A stretch of 64,000 nt of DNA from Halalkaliarchaeum desulfuricum (GCF_002952775.1 NZ_CP025066.1:1488001-1552000), one strand, 5' to 3'. Shown: positions 1 to 9,548, counted from the stretch's first letter. The notes: generated by a model from the letters alone, not told the origin. Translations and numbers: made by a program.

Positions 1-794
1 GCGTCTGTCAACCCGGTCCCCAGGGCGAAGACGCTCCGGCCCAGCATCGCCATCGACGCCTCGCCCCCGGCGTCGGCGACGGCGTCGATCGCTTCGGCGA
101 CCGCCGGGGTCGCCACGCCGATCTCGCGGGTGAACCGTCTCCCCTCCGCGAGGAGCGTCTCGACGGTCGGATCGCCCATTAGCGCGGTGAGCGCGCGCTC
201 GCCGGCCGCAGAAAGGGCCTCCGTCTCCCCCGAAAGCACATCCGGCGTCGACAGCTCGCCGAAGGTGACGTACTCGACCCGGCACCGGTCCGGGATCCCG
301 TCGAGGCTGCCGTAGCCGGGGGCGCCGGGCTCCAGCCGGATCGGGATGCCGCCACGGGCCTGTGCGACCACGTCGCCCAGGCCTGTCCCCGCCTCGACAT
401 CGCCGGCATGGGCGAGTCTGACGAGTTCGTTTTCGGTACGACCGCAGTCGAACCGGTTGTTCGCCGCGAGCGCCGTCGCGAGCGCCGCGGCACCCGAGAC
501 GCCGAAGCCGGCCCCGGGCGTCAGCGGCGTTTCCAGTCGAACGCGGGCCGTGACACGAAGCTCAGAAAGGACGTGTTCGACCGCCTCGATGGTCACCCGC
601 GTCCCGTTCAGGTGGATCTCGTTTTTTCCCTGATCCCCACCGTCGGTCGGGCTCACGGTCGCGGTGACACCCTCGGAAAGCGCAAGGCCTGCCCCCCGGG
701 AGCCGGACGTTGCCGGCGATTCGGCTCGGTGGATGCTGAAAAACGCAGTGACGTGTCCCGGGGCGAACGCCGTCGACGCCGTCGATGTGGTCAT
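1..794 (-). CDS. Pantoate kinase (GHMP superfamily), 3' end outside window
   Basis: Phosphorylates pantoate to 4-phosphopantoate in the archaeal route to coenzyme A. The start codon is at 792-794; the first residues contain FAPGHVTAFFSI, the N-terminal signature of archaeal pantoate kinases. About residues 98-115 read PLTPGAGFGVSGAAALA, the glycine/serine-rich phosphate-binding loop of GHMP kinases, followed by GTGLGDVVAQARGG. About 264 codons are present before the window edge; the family is usually 280-300 residues, so little is missing. It lies 20 bp downstream of aspS on the same strand and is probably cotranscribed with it. The family is clear; activity is inferred from homology. Confidence 0.85.
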   Translation of the reverse strand, partial: MTTSTASTAFAPGHVTAFFSIHRAESPATSGSRGAGLALSEGVTATVSPTDGGDQGKNEIHLNGTRVTIEAVEHVLSELRVTARVRLETPLTPGAGFGVSGAAALATALAANNRFDCGRTENELVRLAHAGDVEAGTGLGDVVAQARGGIPIRLEPGAPGYGSLDGIPDRCRVEYVTFGELSTPDVLSGETEALSAAGERALTALMGDPTVETLLAEGRRFTREIGVATPAVAEAIDAVADAGGEASMAMLGRSVFALGTGLTD

Positions 795-814
795 CGTTTC
801 ATTGCCTCACCGTC

Positions 815-2119
815 TCACGGCGAGAGACGTTGTCGGTCGCGGGGGAAGATGACCGCCTCGCGGATGTTGTCCAGCCCGAGGACGGTCATCACGAGTCGCT
901 CGCCGCCCAGCCCCCAGCCGGCGTGGGGTGGCATGCCGTACTTGAACATCTTGGTGTAGTACTCGAACTCGTCGGGGTCGAGCCCCTGCTGTTTGAACCC
1001 CTCGATGAGGTGGTCGTGGCGGTGTTCGCGCTGCCCACCCGAGACCAGTTCCATGCGGGGGTGCATCAGGTCGAAGCCCGTCGAGACGGTTTCGTCGTCG
1101 TCGTAGTCCTTGATGTAGAACGGCTTGATCTCGGAGGGCCAGTCGGTGATGAAGTAGTGGCCGCCGATCTCCTCGCCGAGCGCGTGCTCGCCCTCGGTCG
1201 GGAGGTCGTCGCCCCACACCAGCTGCTGGTCGAGCGCGCCGGTGGCGTTGATCCGCTCGATCGCCTCCTCGTAGGTCAAGCGGGGGAACTCCCCGTCGGG
1301 AACCGAGAAGTCGTCGGCGACGCCGATCGCCTCCAGCTGCGCTGTGCAGTTCTCCTCGACCGCCTCGTAGACGCCCTTCACGACCTCCTCGCAGACGTCC
1401 ATCGCGTCCGAGTGGTCACAGAAGGCACCCTCGAAGTCGATCGAGGTCGCCTCGTTGAGATGGCGGGGTGTGTTGTGCTCTTCGGCCCTGAAGATCGGGC
1501 CGATCTCGAAGACGCGTTCGAGTCCGGAACCGACCATCAGCTGTTTGAACAGCTGTGGCGACTGGTTCATGAACGCCTCCTCGCCGAAGTAGGTGATCGG
1601 GAACAGCTCCGTGCCGCCCTCGGTTCCGGTGGCGACGATCTTCGGCGTGTTGATCTCGGTGCAGCCGACCGCGCGAAGCTCCTCGCGGGCGGCCCGGAGG
1701 ATCTCCGCGCGCACCTCGAAGATCGCCTTCACGTCGGGTTTGCGGAGATCCAGCGTCCGGTTGTCCAGCCGGGTCGAGAGTTCGGCGTCGACCTTGCCGG
1801 ACGGATCCAGCGGGAGGTCGGTGTCCGCCGGCGCGATCACCTCGATCGAGTCGGGGACAACCTCCACGCCCGTGGGTGCCCGGGACTCCTCCTCGACGTC
1901 GCCGGTGACGGCGACGACGGACTCCCGGGAGACGTCCAGCCCCGTCTCGACGAGTTCGTCGTCCATTTCGTCTTTCTCGAACTTCACCTGGATCCGGCCG
2001 GTCGTGTCCCGAAGGATGAGGAACGCGATCCCACCGAGGTCTCTGATCTCGTGAACCCAGCCGGCCACCGTCGCCCGACTTCCGGGCTCGGCGTCGGCCG
2101 CGTAGGTCCGATCTTGCAT
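815..2119 (-). CDS. aspS: Aspartyl-tRNA synthetase, archaeal type
   Basis: Charges tRNA-Asp with aspartate in the cytoplasm. The 434-residue protein has an N-terminal OB fold (residues 1-100, [19 protein letters not shown]) followed by the class II core: motif 2 ([20 protein letters not shown]) and motif 3 near the end ([22 protein letters not shown]). It lacks the bacterial insertion domain, as expected for the archaeal/eukaryotic subclass. The start at 2119 is chosen because a TATA element at 2144-2150, read on this strand, lies 27 bp upstream, giving a leaderless mRNA; an upstream in-frame start would extend into the opposite gene. Whether it also charges tRNA-Asn (non-discriminating type) cannot be decided by eye. 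The pantoate kinase gene follows at 20 bp. Confidence 0.95.
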   Translation of the reverse strand: MQDRTYAADAEPGSRATVAGWVHEIRDLGGIAFLILRDTTGRIQVKFEKDEMDDELVETGLDVSRESVVAVTGDVEEESRAPTGVEVVPDSIEVIAPADTDLPLDPSGKVDAELSTRLDNRTLDLRKPDVKAIFEVRAEILRAAREELRAVGCTEINTPKIVATGTEGGTELFPITYFGEEAFMNQSPQLFKQLMVGSGLERVFEIGPIFRAEEHNTPRHLNEATSIDFEGAFCDHSDAMDVCEEVVKGVYEAVEENCTAQLEAIGVADDFSVPDGEFPRLTYEEAIERINATGALDQQLVWGDDLPTEGEHALGEEIGGHYFITDWPSEIKPFYIKDYDDDETVSTGFDLMHPRMELVSGGQREHRHDHLIEGFKQQGLDPDEFEYYTKMFKYGMPPHAGWGLGGERLVMTVLGLDNIREAVIFPRDRQRLSP

Positions 2120-2143
2120 ACACGTCGGTTCATGGCCGCACGG

Positions 2144-2150
2144 TATAAAT
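2144..2150. promoter_or_regulatory. TATA element usable on both strands between aspS and the 2191 gene
   Basis: The heptamer TATAAAT reads ATTTATA on the minus strand, the usual haloarchaeal TATA form. It sits 27 bp from the aspS start codon (leaderless) and about 45 bp before the ATG at 2191, whose predicted 15-20 nt leader contains GGAGG at 2174-2178. One element may therefore position initiation in both directions. Confidence 0.5.
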
Positions 2151-2190
2151 GACGCCGTTTCGAACGCGACGATGGAGGAACCACAGCGCC

Positions 2191-2850
2191 ATGGAACGGA
2201 CACCGGAGGGAACTCCCGTCGGCGTCGACGACCCGTACGCTATCGCCGGGGTTTGCGATCACCTCACCGACGACGGACGGTGTCGGTTCGCACTCGAGCG
2301 CGCCGGCGACGACCCCGGATTCGCCGCGGCACGGCGGGCGGACGACTACCGGTGTCACGTCGGCGAAGCGGGGAACTGGCAGGACTGTCCGAAGTACCGG
2401 TGGACAACCGACGGGAAACAGTGCATCCGGTGTGGGCTCGAGGAGCGCCGGCTCGCCGGCGAGAACGTCCGGCCGCTGATCGAGGAACACCACCTCTCGT
2501 ACGGCAGTTCGAACGCGGAATCCCGATCCTGGGGGGACAACGATGCCGCTGAGGAGTCCACGGACGGGACTTCCCACGAACTCACCGTCGGCCTCTGTCG
2601 CTGGTGTCACGCGAAAGTCCACGGCTCGTTCGCACGGATCGACGACGACGTCAACCCGGACCCGGAAGCGATCGCCGAACGCGAAACGCGCCGGGGACGT
2701 GAACTGGAGGAGCTTTCCTTCGACTCCGCGAAGGAGCGATACCGGACGGGGCGGGGCACCAGCGGTGGTCGGGACGACGGCGAGGACCGAGACCACGGCG
2801 AGAACCGGGACCACGGCGACGAACAGCCGCCCGACGACGGGGACGCCTGA
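2191..2850 (+). CDS. HNH-like Cys/His-rich haloarchaeal protein (DUF7097-like)
   Basis: Function unknown. The 219-residue protein has two cysteine pairs and histidines spaced like an HNH/zinc fold: [10 protein letters not shown] near residue 82, EEHHLSYG near 102, and [10 protein letters not shown] near 145. HH plus CxxC...CxxCH resembles HNH endonuclease-type zinc-bound beta-beta-alpha modules. The C-terminal 40 residues are a low-complexity Arg/Asp/Gly tail with repeats of [12 protein letters not shown] type. The ATG at 2191 is preferred over in-frame 2149 because GGAGG lies at 2174-2178, and 2149 overlaps the TATA element. It diverges from aspS. Nuclease activity is not established; a structural zinc protein is equally possible. 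Confidence 0.7.
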   Translation: MERTPEGTPVGVDDPYAIAGVCDHLTDDGRCRFALERAGDDPGFAAARRADDYRCHVGEAGNWQDCPKYRWTTDGKQCIRCGLEERRLAGENVRPLIEEHHLSYGSSNAESRSWGDNDAAEESTDGTSHELTVGLCRWCHAKVHGSFARIDDDVNPDPEAIAERETRRGRELEELSFDSAKERYRTGRGTSGGRDDGEDRDHGENRDHGDEQPPDDGDA

Positions 2851-2854
2851 CCGA

Positions 2855-3934
2855 TCAAAACAGGTCTTCGATCGCCTCGTTGTCGAACGCTTTGGCGGGG
2901 TCGGCGCGCTCCTCTTTGGCGATCTCGACGGCCTCGCGGGCGCGCTCGATGAACCGTTCGAGCCGGTCGGACTGTTCGACCCCACCGAGAAGGATCAGCG
3001 ACGCGATCCGGTCGGTGTCCAGCGGGAAGTCGCCGCCGCGGACTTCCATGCTACCGGTCTCCTCCTCGAGCCACCGGCGTGAGCGCTCGACGCCCTTTCG
3101 GGAGATCGTCTCCGGACGGCCGGCGACGACGAGAAGCGCCGTGTCCGCTTTGGTCGCACCGGGGAGGCTCATTCCGGTGAACATCGCACTGCGGGTCGTG
3201 CTCGTCACCGTGTTGATGTTGTCTTCGGCCGTCTCGCCGCTGGCTGCGGCGCCGTACCCCAGCGCGGAGATACCGCCGGTCGCGAGGGTGTTTATCACCT
3301 CGCTGGAGTCGACGACGCTCTCGCCGACCCCTTCGACGGCCTCCCCGGCCGCAAGCAGGAGCCCGAGCCGCTGGGCGATGTGTTTGTTTATGGTGTCGAA
3401 CCCTTCCTGGAGGCTCTCGCCGCTTTCGACCCAGGCGTCGTTGTCGACCAGAAGCAACGAGTCGGCCTCCCTGGCGACCGTCTTGAGCGAGCGACCGGCG
3501 TTCGCCTGGTACAGCGCGCCCTCGTCCTGTCCCGGGAGGATCCCGATCGCGTAGATGGGCACGTTGTAGATCCGCTTGAGCCGGCGAACGAGCACGGGTG
3601 CGCCGCCCGAGCCCGTCCCGCCGCCCAGCCCGGCGATCACGAACACCGCCTCCGTCTCGGAGGTGATCTTGTCGTCGAGCGCGTCCATCACCTCCGGGAG
3701 GTCCGACTCCATCACCTCGGCGCCGAGTTCGTTGTCGCCGCCGACGCCGTGGCCGTCGACGCGGTCCTGACCGATCAGTACGGTGTCGAGGGGGAGGGGC
3801 TGCAGGTCGGCCGTGGCGGTGTTGACCGCCAGCGCCGAGCGGATGGCACCGAACTCCATGCGTGTATCGAAGGTCGCGAGGGCGGTCGCCACCTTGCCGC
3901 CGGCCTGGCCGACCCCGACGAGGGCACACTTCAT
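2855..3934 (-). CDS. cetZ: CetZ-family tubulin-like GTPase
   Basis: Haloarchaeal tubulin/FtsZ superfamily cytoskeletal protein; CetZ proteins affect cell shape and motility. The 359-residue protein has the N-terminal nucleotide-binding turn GVGQAGGKVA (residues 7-16), the tubulin signature GLGGGTGSGGAP (near 102-113) and the conserved ND-containing segment LVDNDAW (T6 region). The end has EAIEDLF, typical of CetZ rather than of FtsZ, and there is no long FtsZ C-terminal linker. It stands between the convergent HNH-like gene (3' ends 4 bp apart) and cdcH, which is upstream on the same strand with a 78-bp gap. Haloarchaea carry several CetZ paralogues; which one this is cannot be assigned by eye. 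Confidence 0.9.
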   Translation of the reverse strand: MKCALVGVGQAGGKVATALATFDTRMEFGAIRSALAVNTATADLQPLPLDTVLIGQDRVDGHGVGGDNELGAEVMESDLPEVMDALDDKITSETEAVFVIAGLGGGTGSGGAPVLVRRLKRIYNVPIYAIGILPGQDEGALYQANAGRSLKTVAREADSLLLVDNDAWVESGESLQEGFDTINKHIAQRLGLLLAAGEAVEGVGESVVDSSEVINTLATGGISALGYGAAASGETAEDNINTVTSTTRSAMFTGMSLPGATKADTALLVVAGRPETISRKGVERSRRWLEEETGSMEVRGGDFPLDTDRIASLILLGGVEQSDRLERFIERAREAVEIAKEERADPAKAFDNEAIEDLF

Positions 3935-4012
3935 GTTCGGTAGTTGTGACTGTCGGACTTCAACTTTCTCCCCTCGAAAACGTCGCTGCCGGAGGATCGG
4001 CGACGGGTCGTC

Positions 4013-6235
4013 TTACTGGAATCCGATCCGGCCACCACGCTCCCGCATCGCGTCCGCCCCGCCGCCGCGGAACTGGTCTTCGATCTCCTCGTAGTAGCTG
4101 AGGATCTCGTCGGTGATGGTCGGACGGACGGAGTCCATCGCCTGCCGGAAGTGGCGCATCTCGACCACATCGGCGTCGTCGTCCTCCCGGAGCGCCTCGA
4201 TGGCGGCCTCGCGGGCGATCGACTCGAGGTCCGAGCCGACGTAGCCGTCGGTGATCTCGGCGATTTCGCGCAGGCTCACGTCCGGCGACAGCGGCGACTC
4301 GCGCGTGTGGATCTTGAGTATCTGTTCGCGACCCTCCTCGTCGGGGGAGCCGACCATCACCAGCCGGTCGAACCGGCCCGACCGGATCAACGCCGGGTCG
4401 ATCATGTCCGGGCGATTGGTCGCGCCGATCACCATCACTTCGCCCATCTCTTCTAAGCCGTCGAGTTCGGTCAGCAGCTGGTTGACGACCCGTTCGGAGA
4501 CGTTGCTGCCGGCGTCCTGACCCCGCGAGGGGGCAAGCGAGTCCAGTTCGTCGAAGAAGACGATCGTCGGACTCACCTGGCGGGCCTTCCGGAACGTCTG
4601 TCTGATCGCCTTCTCGGACTCGCCGACCCACTTCGAGAGCAACTGCGGCCCGCGCACGGAGATGAAATTGGCGTTGGTTTCGTTGGCGACCGCTTTCGCC
4701 ATCAGCGTCTTGCCGGTCCCGGGCGGGCCGTAAAGCAGCACGCCCTTCGGCGCCTGGATCCCCATGCGCTCGAACTTCTCCGGCTTCGAGAGTGGCCACT
4801 CGACGCTCTCTTTGACCTGCTGTTTCGCGTCCTCGAGCCCACCGACGTCGTCCCAGGTGATCTTCGGGAGTTCGACCAGCACCTCCCGCATCGCGGAGGG
4901 CTCTACCTCCGAGAGGGCGCCGTTGAAGTCGGCCCGCTTCACGATCATCCGATCGATGAGGCTCGGCGGGATGTCCTCCTCGTCGAGGTCGATCTCCGGG
5001 AGGTAGCGCCGCAGCGCCTTCATTGCCGCCTCCTTGGTGAGGCTCTCGATGTCGGCGCCGACGAAGCCGTGGGTCTCGTCAGCGAGCCGGTCGAGGCTCA
5101 CGTCGTCGGACAGCGGCATCCCGCGGGTGTGGATCTGCATGATCTCCTTGCGACCCCCCTCGTCGGGGACGCCGATCTCGATCTCCCGGTCGAACCGGCC
5201 GGGACGCCGCAGGGCGGGATCGACGCTGTCGACGCGGTTCGTCGCCGCGATGACGATCACCTGGCCCCGGGTCTCGAGGCCGTCCATCATCGTGAGCAGC
5301 TGGGCGACGACACGGCGCTCCACCTCGCCGGTGACGTCCTCGCGTTTGGGCGCGATGGAGTCCAGTTCGTCGATGAAGATGATCGACGGCGACTCCTCTT
5401 TGGCGTCCTCGAAGATCTCCCGGAGCTGCTGTTCGCTCTCGCCGTAGTACTTCGAGATGATCTCCGGGCCGGCGATCGAGAAAAACGACGCCGCCGTCTC
5501 GTTTGCGACCGCCTTGGCAAGGAGGGTCTTGCCGGTCCCGGGTGGACCGTGAAGAAGGACACCCTGGGGCGGTTCGATCCCCAGCTTCTTGAAGATCTGG
5601 GGGTGCTTCATCGGCAGTTCCACCATCTCCCGGACGCGCTGGATCTCGCTTTGCAGGCCGCCGATGTCCTCGTAGGTGATGCCGCCGCCGGTCTTCTCGA
5701 AGCCGGAGATCGGCTCCTCGCGGAGTTCGACCTCGGTGTCCTCGGTGATGAGACAGACGCCCTCCGGCTCCGTGGAGACGGCGATCAGCGGGATCGCCTG
5801 CCCGGGCGAGCGCATGAACGGGTGGTTCGTGCTCGACATCACCGGAACGATGTCGCGTTCGACGACCGGCCGCTTGAGGATCTGCCGTTTCACCATGCCG
5901 GCGGCGTCGGAGCCGAACTGCACGGACGCCTCCTCGGGTGGCGCGAGAACGAGCTTGTCGGCCTTTTCGGCTTCCGCCTTCCGGATCGTCACGCGCTCGC
6001 CGATGCCGACGTTGGCGTTCTGGCGGGTGAAGCCGTCGACGCGGACCGTGTCGGTGTTCCAGTCCTGCCGGTCCGCTCGCCACACCTTCGCTGCGGTCAT
6101 CTCACCACCCTCGATCTCGATGATGTCGCCGGGGGAGAGCTTGAGATGCAAGAGCGTGTCTGGGTCGAGACGGGCGATGCCGCGTCCCGAGTCGTTCGGG
6201 TACGCCTTCGCCACTTCGAGTTGAACTTCGTTCAT
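4013..6235 (-). CDS. cdcH: CdcH, Cdc48/p97/VAT-type double AAA ATPase
   Basis: Hexameric unfoldase that feeds substrates to the archaeal proteasome. The 740-residue protein has an N-domain with a double-psi barrel ([19 protein letters not shown] start), then two AAA modules: D1 with Walker [18 protein letters not shown] and Walker [13 protein letters not shown], and D2 with [17 protein letters not shown] and [12 protein letters not shown], plus arginine-finger segments ([11 protein letters not shown] and RSGRFDRLV). The start at 6235 matches the N-terminus usual for the family. The reading frame stays open upstream through a 15-bp tandem repeat, which is judged to be leader rather than coding. 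The C-terminal tail is short ([10 protein letters not shown]). Confidence 0.95.
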   Translation of the reverse strand: MNEVQLEVAKAYPNDSGRGIARLDPDTLLHLKLSPGDIIEIEGGEMTAAKVWRADRQDWNTDTVRVDGFTRQNANVGIGERVTIRKAEAEKADKLVLAPPEEASVQFGSDAAGMVKRQILKRPVVERDIVPVMSSTNHPFMRSPGQAIPLIAVSTEPEGVCLITEDTEVELREEPISGFEKTGGGITYEDIGGLQSEIQRVREMVELPMKHPQIFKKLGIEPPQGVLLHGPPGTGKTLLAKAVANETAASFFSIAGPEIISKYYGESEQQLREIFEDAKEESPSIIFIDELDSIAPKREDVTGEVERRVVAQLLTMMDGLETRGQVIVIAATNRVDSVDPALRRPGRFDREIEIGVPDEGGRKEIMQIHTRGMPLSDDVSLDRLADETHGFVGADIESLTKEAAMKALRRYLPEIDLDEEDIPPSLIDRMIVKRADFNGALSEVEPSAMREVLVELPKITWDDVGGLEDAKQQVKESVEWPLSKPEKFERMGIQAPKGVLLYGPPGTGKTLMAKAVANETNANFISVRGPQLLSKWVGESEKAIRQTFRKARQVSPTIVFFDELDSLAPSRGQDAGSNVSERVVNQLLTELDGLEEMGEVMVIGATNRPDMIDPALIRSGRFDRLVMVGSPDEEGREQILKIHTRESPLSPDVSLREIAEITDGYVGSDLESIAREAAIEALREDDDADVVEMRHFRQAMDSVRPTITDEILSYYEEIEDQFRGGGADAMRERGGRIGFQ

Positions 6236-6260
6236 GCTTCGAGTTGGGTTCTGTTCGTTG

Positions 6261-6320
6261 TCGCGTCGTTTCTCGTCGCGCCGTTTCTCGTCGCGTCGTT
6301 TCTCGTCACGCCGTTTCTCG
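6261..6320. repeat. Four tandem 15-bp units in the cdcH leader
   Basis: Four nearly identical units of the form TCGCGTCGTTTCTCG run from 26 bp upstream of the cdcH start. The 15-bp period keeps every frame open; read on the cdcH strand and in phase with it, the units would encode a KRRDE repeat. A TATA-like TTATTC lies beyond them around 6351-6357, so the repeats should be transcribed as 5' UTR. Confidence 0.8.
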
Positions 6321-6603
6321 TCGCGTTTGCGTGCATGATTCCTCTCAGTCGCCGAATAAGTGCTTTGTTCCGGGACGACCGGCCCCGAACCGTCCGGGAC
6401 AGTCCGCTTTCGGGCGACTCGCGCCGCTCGGGTGGCCCGCACGGTCCGGACGCTTCGGGTCGGCCGGACGCGCCGCAGGGATCCAATCGTGTCATATACT
6501 GTCATGGTCGGGCCGGAACGTACAAAGCCCTGTCGGGTTCGGCCGAACCCGCCGCCGTTTCGGTGATCCAACCGCTTTTACCCGCTCGTCGCGTATCACC
6601 GGT

Positions 6604-6939
6604 ATGTTGCTGGTTCGCGGCCGGGGGGGCGGGACCGAACTCACGGGGACGATATACGAGCGCGGCGAGACGCCGCCGACGTTCAAGGGGAGCCCCGACG
6701 AGGGGGCGCCGTACGTGTGGATCTGCGACGAGTTCTACGAGGTCGAAAGCGGGGGCAGCCTCCAGCGTGTCGACGGCGAAGAGATCCGGATCGCGTTCGA
6801 GTCGCCGATGCCGCGCGGGTTCGACACGCGCGAGGACGCGATCAAGGCGGCGAAGGACCACGTCGAAACGCAGTTCGCCCGGATCGGCGTCGAAGAGGTC
6901 TCGGTCGAGGTCATCGAGAACGTAGAGCTCCAGAGCTGA
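6604..6939 (+). CDS. Small haloarchaeal protein of unknown function (DUF7113-like)
   Basis: The 111-residue acidic protein starts MLLVRGRGGGTELTGTIYE and contains a YVWICDEFYEVESGG segment and a helical region DTREDAIKAAKDHVETQF before a beta-rich end. No catalytic motif or membrane segment is visible. The ATG at 6604 lies about 27 bp after a TTTTA-rich TATA element at about 6574-6579, consistent with a leaderless mRNA. It diverges from cdcH. Similar short proteins are conserved across haloarchaea without assigned function. Confidence 0.75.
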   Translation: MLLVRGRGGGTELTGTIYERGETPPTFKGSPDEGAPYVWICDEFYEVESGGSLQRVDGEEIRIAFESPMPRGFDTREDAIKAAKDHVETQFARIGVEEVSVEVIENVELQS

Positions 6940-6964
6940 ACCGCACTGCACCGATTTCAAACGA

Positions 6965-7399
6965 CTACTCCGCTTTTTGGGCCCGGACCGTAAGCACCGG
7001 ACAGTCGGCGGTCCGGACCACCTTTTCGGCGACACTGCCCAACAGATACCTGTCGATTCCCCGACGCCCGTGGGTCCCCATCACGATCAGGTCGGTCTCC
7101 GAGTCCTCGGCGTATGTGAGGATCTGTCGATACGGGGACCCCGCGGCGACGGACGCCTGAACCGAGTCGACGCCGGCGTCGACTGCCCGGTCCCGGGCCT
7201 CCTCGATGACCTGCTGGCCGCGCTCCTCGAGCGCATCCAGGACGTCGGGTGCACCCGCCTCCATCGCCGGAAGCGTCTCCTCGACCACGTACAGGACGTG
7301 CAGCGACGCGTCGTACTGGAGCGCGTGATCGATCGCGTGTTCGAGCGCCGCCTCCGCACCCTCGCTTCCGTCCGTCGGATACAGGATTCGATCGTACAT
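6965..7399 (-). CDS. Universal stress protein (UspA family)
   Basis: Single-domain UspA protein of 144 residues, with MYDRILYPTDGSEGAEAALEH at the N-terminus and the ATP-binding signature GTHGRRGIDRYLLGSVAEKVVR near residues 112-133 (G-2x-G-9x-G-S/T). The full G2xG9xGS motif suggests the ATP-binding subclass. A TTG codon precedes the ATG directly, but ATG at 7397-7399 lies 27 bp from the TATA-like TACTTTACT at 7421-7429 and is chosen. Its promoter abuts a 9-bp hairpin at 7430-7450, so the region upstream of the promoter looks rearranged. It is convergent with the 6604 gene. Confidence 0.9.
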   Translation of the reverse strand: MYDRILYPTDGSEGAEAALEHAIDHALQYDASLHVLYVVEETLPAMEAGAPDVLDALEERGQQVIEEARDRAVDAGVDSVQASVAAGSPYRQILTYAEDSETDLIVMGTHGRRGIDRYLLGSVAEKVVRTADCPVLTVRAQKAE

Positions 7400-7429
7400 C
7401 AATTAGTGTTCGACCGGGACAGTAAAGTA

Positions 7430-7450
7430 CCTCGGGGTCAAACCCCGAGG
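7430..7450. repeat. Perfect 9-bp hairpin, possible end of an IS200/IS605-type remnant
   Basis: CCTCGGGGT and ACCCCGAGG pair around a CAA loop. Such short perfect hairpins occur at the ends of IS200/IS605-type elements in haloarchaea. On the minus strand just inside, 7455-7650 holds a short open segment ending before the hairpin (VLVPADLFRKVEG), but no TnpA or TnpB motif can be recognised. Confidence 0.3.
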
Positions 7451-7966
7451 CTCCCCCGTCTTGGGGTCAGCACCGCACCCGCAGGCGAATGTAATTCCCC
7501 TCGACCTTCCTGAACAGGTCGGCTGGAACTAACACCCGAACACGCGGTTGTGTCCGTGAGGGTCTGGGCCTCCACCAGCCCACGACAACTCCCGTCTCAC
7601 CGCCAGTGGCGGGTTTTGAGAGGAGCGCATTTCCAAACTGTCAAACGACCAGCGAAGGAATTGAGGTGTCACCCTCGGGATCAAGCCGTTCGAGAATCGG
7701 AGATTCTCGTGATCACGGAAATCGCCGATTCCCGGACGTCCCCGAGGCACTCGGCCTGTTCATCTGTAGATAAGTCCCAGTCCCGTTCCGACTGGACGGA
7801 TCGCACTTTCGAGCCGGGTCTCGATCGGAAAAGTTCAAAACCGTCGGTGAAATCGACGACACTCTCAAAAAACATAGCGTGCATTTATAAAGAGAGCGGA
7901 AGTATTACGGAGTTTGTTCCCTATTCACACACAACGTTTAATACTAAATCGGAAATTATTACGAGT
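7451..7966. other. 516-bp spacer with no confident gene; probable degraded DNA
   Basis: Composition is lower in GC than the flanks. A 67-codon frame on the minus strand (7681-7884, beginning MHAMFFESVVDFTDG) is open, but no family is recognised, and its apparent TATAAA at about 7881-7888 overlaps its own start. Short palindromic strings occur around 7690-7735 (ATCGGAGATTCT, AAATCGCCGATT), similar to strings at 12210 and 14560. The last 30 bp carry the promoter of the 7967 gene. Confidence 0.5.
7937..7944 (+). promoter_or_regulatory. TATA box for the 7967 gene
   Basis: TTTAATAC is centred 27 bp upstream of the ATG at 7967, the spacing of leaderless haloarchaeal genes. It is the main argument that the small 7967 frame is expressed. 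Confidence 0.5.
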
Positions 7967-8227
7967 ATGGACTCCGAGTGTTCCATCCCATCGCGCACTG
8001 CCGGCCAGCCGAGCGTCGACTCCGGCACGAACTTCGGATTTACAGCGATGAATGGAACACACAAATCGGAGCGTCCCGGCGTCTGCGGGTCCACGTTCGT
8101 CACCCGTTTCGGTGGAATCCGGGGGACTACCGACAGCCCCAACACCGAAGCGGTCGCTTCGGGCTCGATCGCGTCGCGCGTACATCGCCGGGTGGCCGAC
8201 TCCGGTGACGGCCGGTATCGTGCCTGA
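7967..8227 (+). CDS. Small hypothetical protein, 86 residues
   Basis: No family is recognised. The product is Ser/Thr/Gly-rich (MDSECSIPSRTAGQPSVDSG start), without a membrane segment or obvious motif. It is called because a well-placed TATA element (7937-7944) would give a leaderless mRNA starting at this ATG, and because its stop codon touches the ATG of the next gene at 8228. It could instead be a translated leader of the downstream membrane-protein gene, or the 260 bp could simply be its 5' UTR. Confidence 0.4.
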   Translation: MDSECSIPSRTAGQPSVDSGTNFGFTAMNGTHKSERPGVCGSTFVTRFGGIRGTTDSPNTEAVASGSIASRVHRRVADSGDGRYRA

Positions 8228-9493
8228 ATGAGCGTCTCACAACATCCGATCGCACTTCGGGTCGAACGGCGCGTCGGCGGGGCGACCCGGCTGCTCGCCA
8301 CCGTCATGGCACTGCCGCTGATCGACGGGATCTTCCCCGCGCTGGTGATCGCCGGCGCGCTCGCGACGCCCTTTGGCGTCCTCGAGACGGGACTGCTCAT
8401 CTTCGGCGGCTCCGCCACGATGGCGGTCATTCTGGCGGAGATGGACGGCACGCCCAGAGAGCAGGCCGTCTCCATACTCCTCATCGGGGCGGTGTTGATC
8501 CCCGTCGCCGCCGCCCAGGCGGCGCTTGCGGTCACGTTCGACAGCCTGCTGAACCTCGAAATCTTCACCCGCTTTGCAGGGCTGGTCATCCTCGCGATCG
8601 CCGCCAAAACCGCCAGCTCCAAGCTCGACGAGTACCTCCCGAACGCGGGCGTGATCATCGCGCTGGGGCTGGTCGCGAGTATCGACCTCAACGGGGCGGC
8701 GCTGCAGCTCACGAACGACGTCGGTGTCGTGCTTCGCGGCGCCGCGGCCGCGGGCGTCGGCGTGGGGTTCGCGCTCGCGGTCGCCCTGCTCGGGCCGCAC
8801 CTCCGGGGGCGGGTCGACCTGGACCGGTTCCGGTTCGGCTCGGCGATCGCGCTGGGCGTGCTCGCGCTGCCGATCCTGGGCGTGCTCGACACCGACGCGC
8901 CGATCGCGCTGGCGACGCTGTGTGTCGCCGCGCTGTTGGCGTACGATCCCGAGTCGACGCCGACTCCGGGGCTCCCATCCACCGACAGCTCCGACGACGA
9001 CCCGGATGCCGGGGTCGCCGCCGGAACGGTCGCCGCCGGAACGGTCGGCGATCGGACGACCGGCGATCGGACGACCGGCGGCTCCCTCGGCGCCACGGCC
9101 CGGTCGGTCACCGCCTCGTCGCTCGGGCTCGGCGCCGACGCGACGCCGGCGGACCGGGAGATCGCCGCCCGCGGCGCGGTCGCCGGGGGACACCCCGGCG
9201 TGAACAGCCGGCCCGGGGGCCACGCGCCGGGCCCGGTTTCGAACGGCGGTATCGTCCGCTCCACTGGCGAGACCGATCCCACCGGCAAAGCTACCGATTC
9301 GGCCACAGAGCAAGAGCCGGCGATCGACGGGGAGCAAGCGCCGGACGTCGATGACGTCGACGAAGAGATCGACGACGAGGGGCAGTCCGACGACGAGGGG
9401 CAGTCCGACGACGAGGGGCAGTCCGACGACGAGCAAGACGACGATTACACTGCCGTTCCCGGCGAAGACGACTCGCGAGCGCCCTGGATGTGA
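8228..9493 (+). CDS. Membrane protein of the haloarchaeal DUF5794 type with acidic repeat tail
   Basis: Function unknown. The 421-residue protein has about six or seven hydrophobic segments in residues 20-240 (for example LLATVMALPLIDGIFPALVI, FAGLVILAIAAKT, VGVGFALAVALL). A long, disordered, Asp/Glu/Thr-rich cytoplasmic-type tail follows (240-421). The tail contains AAGTVAAGTV, GDRTTGDRTTG and three DDEGQS units encoded by an 18-bp tandem repeat near 9373-9432, and it ends EDDSRAPWM. The N-terminal SQHPIALRVERRVGGATRLLATVM is the conserved opening of this haloarchaeal family. Confidence 0.75.
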   Translation: MSVSQHPIALRVERRVGGATRLLATVMALPLIDGIFPALVIAGALATPFGVLETGLLIFGGSATMAVILAEMDGTPREQAVSILLIGAVLIPVAAAQAALAVTFDSLLNLEIFTRFAGLVILAIAAKTASSKLDEYLPNAGVIIALGLVASIDLNGAALQLTNDVGVVLRGAAAAGVGVGFALAVALLGPHLRGRVDLDRFRFGSAIALGVLALPILGVLDTDAPIALATLCVAALLAYDPESTPTPGLPSTDSSDDDPDAGVAAGTVAAGTVGDRTTGDRTTGGSLGATARSVTASSLGLGADATPADREIAARGAVAGGHPGVNSRPGGHAPGPVSNGGIVRSTGETDPTGKATDSATEQEPAIDGEQAPDVDDVDEEIDDEGQSDDEGQSDDEGQSDDEQDDDYTAVPGEDDSRAPWM

Positions 9494-9548
9494 GACGATC
9501 GTCCGTCAGCGTGCGCAAGCGCTTAGGAGCCAGGAACCAAGGGACGGT

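Noticed and set aside
785-2152. Long open frame (about 455 codons) on the plus strand antisense to aspS
   Set aside because: It is the complement of a strongly supported synthetase gene, a common effect of high-GC third positions; it has no family match or promoter.
7455-7750. Remains of a TnpB-type transposase next to the 7430-7450 hairpin
   Set aside because: No zinc-finger CxxC pairs or RuvC-like motifs could be read in any frame; only the hairpin is kept at low confidence.
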